The position numbers were made by a program, and so were the translations under genes. A stretch of DNA of 29,504 nt from Pseudomonadota bacterium (GTDB lineage Bacteria; Pseudomonadota; Gammaproteobacteria; Xanthomonadales; Xanthomonadaceae). The stretch spans positions 1-29,504 of the forward strand of contig JAEWOJ010000065.1 of the NCBI GenBank assembly GCA_023399815.1. The letters run 5' to 3'. Below the pieces are notes generated by a model. The model saw nothing but the letters and a program-made list of their open reading frames with translations, searched no databases and was not told the origin of the DNA. Within the stretch, counting starts at the first letter, position 1. Each line of letters starts with the position of its first letter. This document shows, one piece after another, positions 25,604 to 29,504 of the stretch.

Positions 25604-28372
25604 ATGAGCAGATTAGTCCTGATCGACGGGTCCAGTTACCTGTACCGCGCCTTCCATGCGCTCCCGCCCTTGTCCAATGCCGCCGGCGAGCCCACCGGCG
25701 CGCTGTTCGGCGTGGTCAACATGCTGCGCGCCACGCTGAAGGAGAAGCCCGACTACGTCGCCTTCGTGGTCGATGCGCCGGGCAGGACCTTCCGCGACGA
25801 CCTGTACGCCGAGTACAAGGCCAACCGCCCGCCGATGCCCGACGAACTGCGCGCGCAGGTGCAGCCGATGTGCGACATCGTGCATGCGCTGGGCATCGAC
25901 ATCCTGCGCGTGCCCGGCGTGGAAGCCGACGACGTGATCGGCACCCTGGCCCTGGCCGGCGTCGCCGACGGGCTGGAAGTGACGATATCCACCGGCGACA
26001 AGGATTTCGCCCAGCTGGTGCGCCCCGGCCTGATCCTGGTCAACACCATGACCGGCAGCCGCACCGACTCGGACGAGGCGGTGATGGACAAGTTCGGCGT
26101 GCGCGCCGCGCAGATCGTCGACTACCTCGCGCTGATGGGCGACGCCGTGGACAACGTGCCGGGCGTGGAGAAATGCGGTCCCAAGACCGCCGCCAAGTGG
26201 CTGGCCGAGTACGCCGACCTGGACGGCGTGATGGCCGCCGCACCGGCGATGAAGGGCAAGATCGGCGAGAACCTGCGCGCCGCGCTGCCGCGGCTGCCGC
26301 TGAACCGCGAGCTGGTCACCATCCGCACCGACGTGGAACTGGAACAGGGCCCGCGCGACCTGCGCCTGCGCGAGCAGCACGTGGACAGCCTGCGCGAACT
26401 GTACGGCCGCTACGGCTTCAGCCAGGCGCTGCGCGAACTCGGCGGCGTCGCCGCTCCGGCCGCGATCGACGAGACCCGGGTCAGCCTGCGCGGCACCGCC
26501 GCCGGCTACGCGAAGTCCGGCGACGCCGCACCAGCGGCCGGCACCGATCCGGCGCTGGCGGACAAGGGCGAATACGAGACCGTGTTCAGCGGCGAACAGC
26601 TGCACGCCTGGGTCGAACGCCTGCGGGCCGCCGACGAATTCGCCTTCGACACCGAGACCGACGCGCTGGATGCGATGCGCGCGCGGCTGGTCGGCGTGAG
26701 CCTCGCGGTCGAGCCGGGCAAGGGCGCCTACATCCCGGTCGGCCACGACTATCCGGGCGCGCCGGCGCAGCTGCCGATGGCGCAGGTGCTCGATGCGCTG
26801 CGCCCGCTGCTGGAGGACGCGGCGAAGAAGAAGCTCGGCCAGCACGGCAAGTACGACCTGCACGTGCTGCGCCGCCATGGCGTGGAGGTGCGCGGCTATG
26901 CCGACGACACCATGCTGGAGAGCTTCGTGCTCAATTCCACCGCCACCCGCCACGACATGGATTCGCTGGCGCAGCGCTATCTTGGCTACACCACCACCAA
27001 GTTCGAGGACGTGGCCGGCAAGGGCGCCAAGCAGATCTCGTTCTCGCAGGTCGGCATCGACGAGGCCAGCCAGTACGCCGCCGAGGACGCCGACATCACC
27101 CTGCGCCTGCACCGCGCGCTGGCGCCGCGGCTGGCGGCCGAACCGGCGCTGGAGAAGGTCTACCGCGAGATCGAGATGCCGCTGGTGCCGGTGCTGGCGC
27201 GCATCGAGGCCAACGGCGTGTGCATCGACGGCGCCGAGCTGCGGCGGCAGAGCGCCGACCTGTCCGTGCGCATGTTGGCCGCGCAGCAGAAGGCCACCGA
27301 GTTGGCCGGCCATACCTTCAACCTCGATTCGCCCAAGCAGCTGCAGGCAGTGCTGTTCGACGAACTCGGCCTGCCGGCGCTGGTGAAGACGCCCAAGGGC
27401 CAGCCCAGCACCAACGAAGAGGCGCTGGAGGCCATCGCCGACCAGCACGAGCTGCCGCGCGTGATCCTGGAATACCGCGGCCTGGCCAAGCTGCGCAGTA
27501 CCTACACCGACAAGCTGCCGGAAATGGTCAACCCGGACACCGGCCGCGTGCACACCAGCTACCACCAGTCCGGCGCGGCCACCGGGCGGCTGTCCTCGTC
27601 CGATCCGAACCTGCAGAACATCCCGATCCGCACCGACGACGGCCGCCGCATCCGCAAGGCCTTCGTGGCGCCGCCGGGGCGCAAGCTGATGGCCTGCGAC
27701 TACTCGCAGATCGAGCTGCGCATCATGGCCCACCTGTCCGAGGACCCCGGCCTGATCCGCGCCTTCGAGCAGGGCATGGACGTGCACCGCGCCACCGCCG
27801 CCGAAGTGTTCGGCCGCGCGCTGGAGGAGGTCACGCCGAACGAGCGCCGCGCCGCCAAGGCGATCAACTTCGGCCTGATGTACGGCATGAGCGCCTTCGG
27901 CCTGGCCAAGAACCTGGGCATCGACCGCGGCCAGGCGCAGGACTACGTGGCGCTGTACTTCAGCCGCTACCCGGCGGTGCGCGACTTCATGGAGCGCATG
28001 CGGGTGCAGGCGCGCGAGCAGGGCTACGTGGAAACCCTGTTCGGCCGCCGCCTGTACCTGAACGACATCCACGCCCGCAACCAGGGCCTGCGCGCCGGCG
28101 CCGAACGCGCGGCGATCAACGCGCCGATGCAGGGCACCGCGGCGGACATCATCAAGCGCGCGATGGTCGGCGTGGACGGCTGGCTGGCCGACCACCGCGA
28201 GCGCGCGCAGATGATCCTGCAGGTGCACGACGAACTGGTGTTCGAGGCCGATGCGGACTTCATCGACACGCTGCGCACCGAAGTGGAGTCGCGCATGACC
28301 GCGGCGGCGTCGCTGCGGGTGCCGCTGGTGGTGGACAGCGGCGTCGGCGACAACTGGGACGAGGCGCACTGA
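25604..28372 (+). CDS. polA: DNA polymerase I
   Basis: A 922-residue, three-domain enzyme, close to E. coli Pol I (928). The 5'-3' exonuclease domain starts LVLIDGSSYLYRAFHALPPL and includes GVEADDVIGTLA and STGDKDFAQLV. The 3'-5' proofreading domain keeps the catalytic DTE (D349, E351). The polymerase domain has motif A DYSQIELR (D699), motif B KAINFGLMYGMS and motif C VHDELVFE (H875, D876). All residues match the E. coli ones with an offset of six. It fills gaps in repair and removes Okazaki primers. The gene is divergent to the DUF2782 gene and is followed by an sRNA gene, as in Xanthomonas. Confidence 0.98.
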   Translation: MSRLVLIDGSSYLYRAFHALPPLSNAAGEPTGALFGVVNMLRATLKEKPDYVAFVVDAPGRTFRDDLYAEYKANRPPMPDELRAQVQPMCDIVHALGIDILRVPGVEADDVIGTLALAGVADGLEVTISTGDKDFAQLVRPGLILVNTMTGSRTDSDEAVMDKFGVRAAQIVDYLALMGDAVDNVPGVEKCGPKTAAKWLAEYADLDGVMAAAPAMKGKIGENLRAALPRLPLNRELVTIRTDVELEQGPRDLRLREQHVDSLRELYGRYGFSQALRELGGVAAPAAIDETRVSLRGTAAGYAKSGDAAPAAGTDPALADKGEYETVFSGEQLHAWVERLRAADEFAFDTETDALDAMRARLVGVSLAVEPGKGAYIPVGHDYPGAPAQLPMAQVLDALRPLLEDAAKKKLGQHGKYDLHVLRRHGVEVRGYADDTMLESFVLNSTATRHDMDSLAQRYLGYTTTKFEDVAGKGAKQISFSQVGIDEASQYAAEDADITLRLHRALAPRLAAEPALEKVYREIEMPLVPVLARIEANGVCIDGAELRRQSADLSVRMLAAQQKATELAGHTFNLDSPKQLQAVLFDELGLPALVKTPKGQPSTNEEALEAIADQHELPRVILEYRGLAKLRSTYTDKLPEMVNPDTGRVHTSYHQSGAATGRLSSSDPNLQNIPIRTDDGRRIRKAFVAPPGRKLMACDYSQIELRIMAHLSEDPGLIRAFEQGMDVHRATAAEVFGRALEEVTPNERRAAKAINFGLMYGMSAFGLAKNLGIDRGQAQDYVALYFSRYPAVRDFMERMRVQAREQGYVETLFGRRLYLNDIHARNQGLRAGAERAAINAPMQGTAADIIKRAMVGVDGWLADHRERAQMILQVHDELVFEADADFIDTLRTEVESRMTAAASLRVPLVVDSGVGDNWDEAH

Positions 28373-28722
28373 AGGCCAGCCGTTTCGTCGACGTATGGCG
28401 ATGCGGTGCGTGCCTTGATCGGAGTGGTGGTACGTGGCGCGGAAAAGCGCTCACGGCCATTCATTTCGCCGGGCGCGGGTGACAGTGCCGGGATAAGTGC
28501 GCGAAGGGATTCGCGCGGTGGGCGGAGCCGTTTCGTTTGCGACGAACGGCACGGATTTCCAATTACTTAACGCTTGAAACGCCGTCGATGGAACGTTGCG
28601 TAACGCAATGCGCATTCATCGATACAGGCGATGCGGCGGGAATGAATCACCCCTTAATCACCCTGTAAAAAAGACCGCACTCTTCACGAACCATCAATGT
28701 CTGGAGTGGTCATATAGCCCGT
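28373..28722. other. Non-coding stretch downstream of polA with palindromes
   Basis: About 350 bases without a convincing gene. It holds a perfect 7-bp hairpin GCGCGAA-GGGA-TTCGCGC (28499-28516, no T-run), an imperfect stem GCCGTTTCGT/ACGAACGGC around 28527-28552 and a 13-base palindrome TTGCGT-A-ACGCAA (28596-28608). From about 28550 to 28715 it is much richer in A/T than its surroundings, which suggests control DNA for the sRNA that follows; CATATA (28711-28716) is a candidate -10 box. Confidence 0.5.
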
Positions 28723-28847
28723 GACAGGTGCAACGCCTGTCGCGGATCTCTCCCATCCCCTGGAGCAGATCTCGGAGCGGGGATTCCTCCCCAAATCGCC
28801 GCTCCTCCCGCCCCGTCGACCTCCCCCTGGTCGGCGGGGCTTTTTTT
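28723..28847 (+). ncRNA. sX13: sX13-like small RNA with three C-rich loops
   Basis: After a short 5' stem GACAGG/CCTGTC (28723-28741), three hairpins each show four or more C in the loop: 28745-28771 (GATCT and CTCC stem, loop CATCCCCT), 28774-28805 (GGAGCGG/CCGCTCC, inner GATT/AATC, loop CCTCCCCA) and the terminator 28811-28839 (11 bp with one G-U, loop TCCCCCT). The position directly downstream of polA, the length near 115-125 bases and the CCCC loops match sX13 of Xanthomonas, which pairs with G-rich ribosome-binding regions of target mRNAs. The 5' end is not fixed: CATATA at 28711-28716 would start it near 28723. Confidence 0.78.
28811..28847 (+). terminator. Rho-independent terminator of the sRNA
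   Basis: An 11-bp stem (28811-28821 with 28829-28839), seven-base C-rich loop, then seven T (28841-28847). It is the only textbook hairpin-plus-T-run terminator in the window. Confidence 0.93.
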
Positions 28848-28905
28848 GGCGCGGTGGCGGGCCATGCGAAGATCGCATCCTTCCTGTCCCGAGCGCGAGC
28901 CTGCC

Positions 28906-29391
28906 GTGTCCGATCTCTTCCAGTTGTCCGCTCCCTGGTGGCATTTCGTCCTGCGCGGCGTGGCGATGTACCTGCTGGTCACGGTGCTGATGCGCATGTC
29001 CGGCAAGCGCGCGGTGGGCCAGTTCACGCCGTTCGACATGATCCTGTTGATCCTGATCGGCAACACCGTGCAGAACGGCATCAACGGCGGCGACAACTCG
29101 GTCACCGGCGCCTGCGTGATGGCCTGCACGCTGTGCGCGCTGAACTGGGGCGTGGCATGGCTGTCCTCGCGCTCGCTGCGCTTCCGCTGGCTGGCCGAGG
29201 GCAGGCCGACGCTGCTGGCCGAGGACGGCCAGGTGTTCCGCGACGTGCTGCGCCGGCAGTTGGTCAGCGACAGCGATTTCGACGTGGCGATGCGGCTGGC
29301 CGGCTGCTCCGAAGTCGGCGACATCAAGCGTGCCGTCCTGCAGCCCAACGGCCACATCATGATCGAGACCCGCGACGGCAAGTGGAGCTGA
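28906..29391 (+). CDS. DUF421/YetF-family membrane protein
   Basis: A 161-residue protein with three N-terminal membrane helices (VLRGVAMYLLVTVLMRMSG, FDMILLILIGNTVQNGI, VMACTLCALNWGVAWLSS) and a small soluble C-terminal domain (PTLLAEDGQVFRDVLRRQLVSDSDFDVAMRLAG...IMIETRDGKW). The motif SGKRAVGQFTPFDMILLILIGN is diagnostic for DUF421 (YcaP/YetF). The GTG at 28906 is chosen because the family begins shortly before the first helix; an ATG at 28864 and a TTG at 28846 would add basic residues read from the sRNA tail. Function is unknown. It ends 113 bases before the window edge, where nothing else is seen. Confidence 0.85.
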   Translation: MSDLFQLSAPWWHFVLRGVAMYLLVTVLMRMSGKRAVGQFTPFDMILLILIGNTVQNGINGGDNSVTGACVMACTLCALNWGVAWLSSRSLRFRWLAEGRPTLLAEDGQVFRDVLRRQLVSDSDFDVAMRLAGCSEVGDIKRAVLQPNGHIMIETRDGKWS

Positions 29392-29504
29392 GCCGGCTGC
29401 GCGGACTATTGCTTCCGCAGGGTTAGCTTCAGCTGCGAACGCGCTGGGGGGTAGTGCCCGCCCCAGGCCCGCAACCCCAAAAACACCCGGCAAAGCGAGG
29501 TTTC

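Noticed and set aside
25613..28369. Long minus-strand open frame opposite polA
   Set aside because: It mirrors polA exactly and has low-complexity composition; there is no start signal or recognisable domain.
28846..28905. Upstream TTG/ATG starts for the DUF421 protein
   Set aside because: They lie in the T-run or tail of the sRNA terminator and would add a basic segment not expected in the family.

Overview
The window is a high-GC, densely coded stretch of chromosome from a gammaproteobacterium of the Xanthomonadaceae/Lysobacteraceae group (Xanthomonas, Stenotrophomonas, Lysobacter, Luteimonas, Pseudoxanthomonas type). The evidence is the housekeeping set (parB, rpmB-rpmG, uvrD, polA), GTAG-headed REP palindromes, and an sX13-like small RNA downstream of polA. 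parB next to these genes suggests an origin-proximal position, which is inference. No phage, insertion sequence, tRNA, rRNA or CRISPR array was seen.

Left part (1-3660): the 3' part of parB and a small helix-hairpin-helix protein, then an intergenic element made of serial hairpins. Next come a UDP-glucuronate 4-epimerase-like gene, a DPM/ArnC-like polyprenyl-phosphate glycosyltransferase and a LAB_N small membrane protein. Together these look like a route to a lipid-linked sugar, possibly galacturonic acid, for LPS. Two inverted REP dimers follow.

Most interesting part (3679-10394, minus strand): a tightly packed four-gene operon. In transcription order it encodes a TonB-dependent receptor, a CobN-like chelatase with a signal peptide and a C-terminal membrane anchor, a MotA/TolQ/ExbB-type channel subunit and a DUF2149 protein whose single helix carries an ExbD-like aspartate. 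This gene set resembles the HmuR-S-U-V haem systems of Bacteroidetes. Its promoter carries a perfect 12-bp palindrome that matches the core of proteobacterial Zur sites, so the true substrate may be zinc, haem or another metal-tetrapyrrole. No other cobalamin-synthesis gene is present.

Middle part (10494-19637): a divergent secreted DUF885 metallopeptidase-like protein, a third REP dimer, and a metal-efflux cluster. The cluster holds a His-rich leader protein, CzcC, lipoprotein CzcB, CzcA of the divalent-cation type and a CDF-like transporter. It ends in a TonB-C-like gene that appears broken by a one-base frameshift.

Right part (19638-29504): rpmB-rpmG with a good promoter, a long leader and a terminator; a FAD/NAD(P)-binding protein; uvrD; a universal stress protein behind an FNR/ANR-type box at about -41.5; a small conserved protein and a DUF2782 lipoprotein on the minus strand; polA; an sX13-like sRNA with three CCCC-bearing loops; and a DUF421 membrane protein. 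Three genes here (FAD protein, uvrD, polA) have a TANAAT hexamer exactly six bases before the ATG, pointing to leaderless transcripts.
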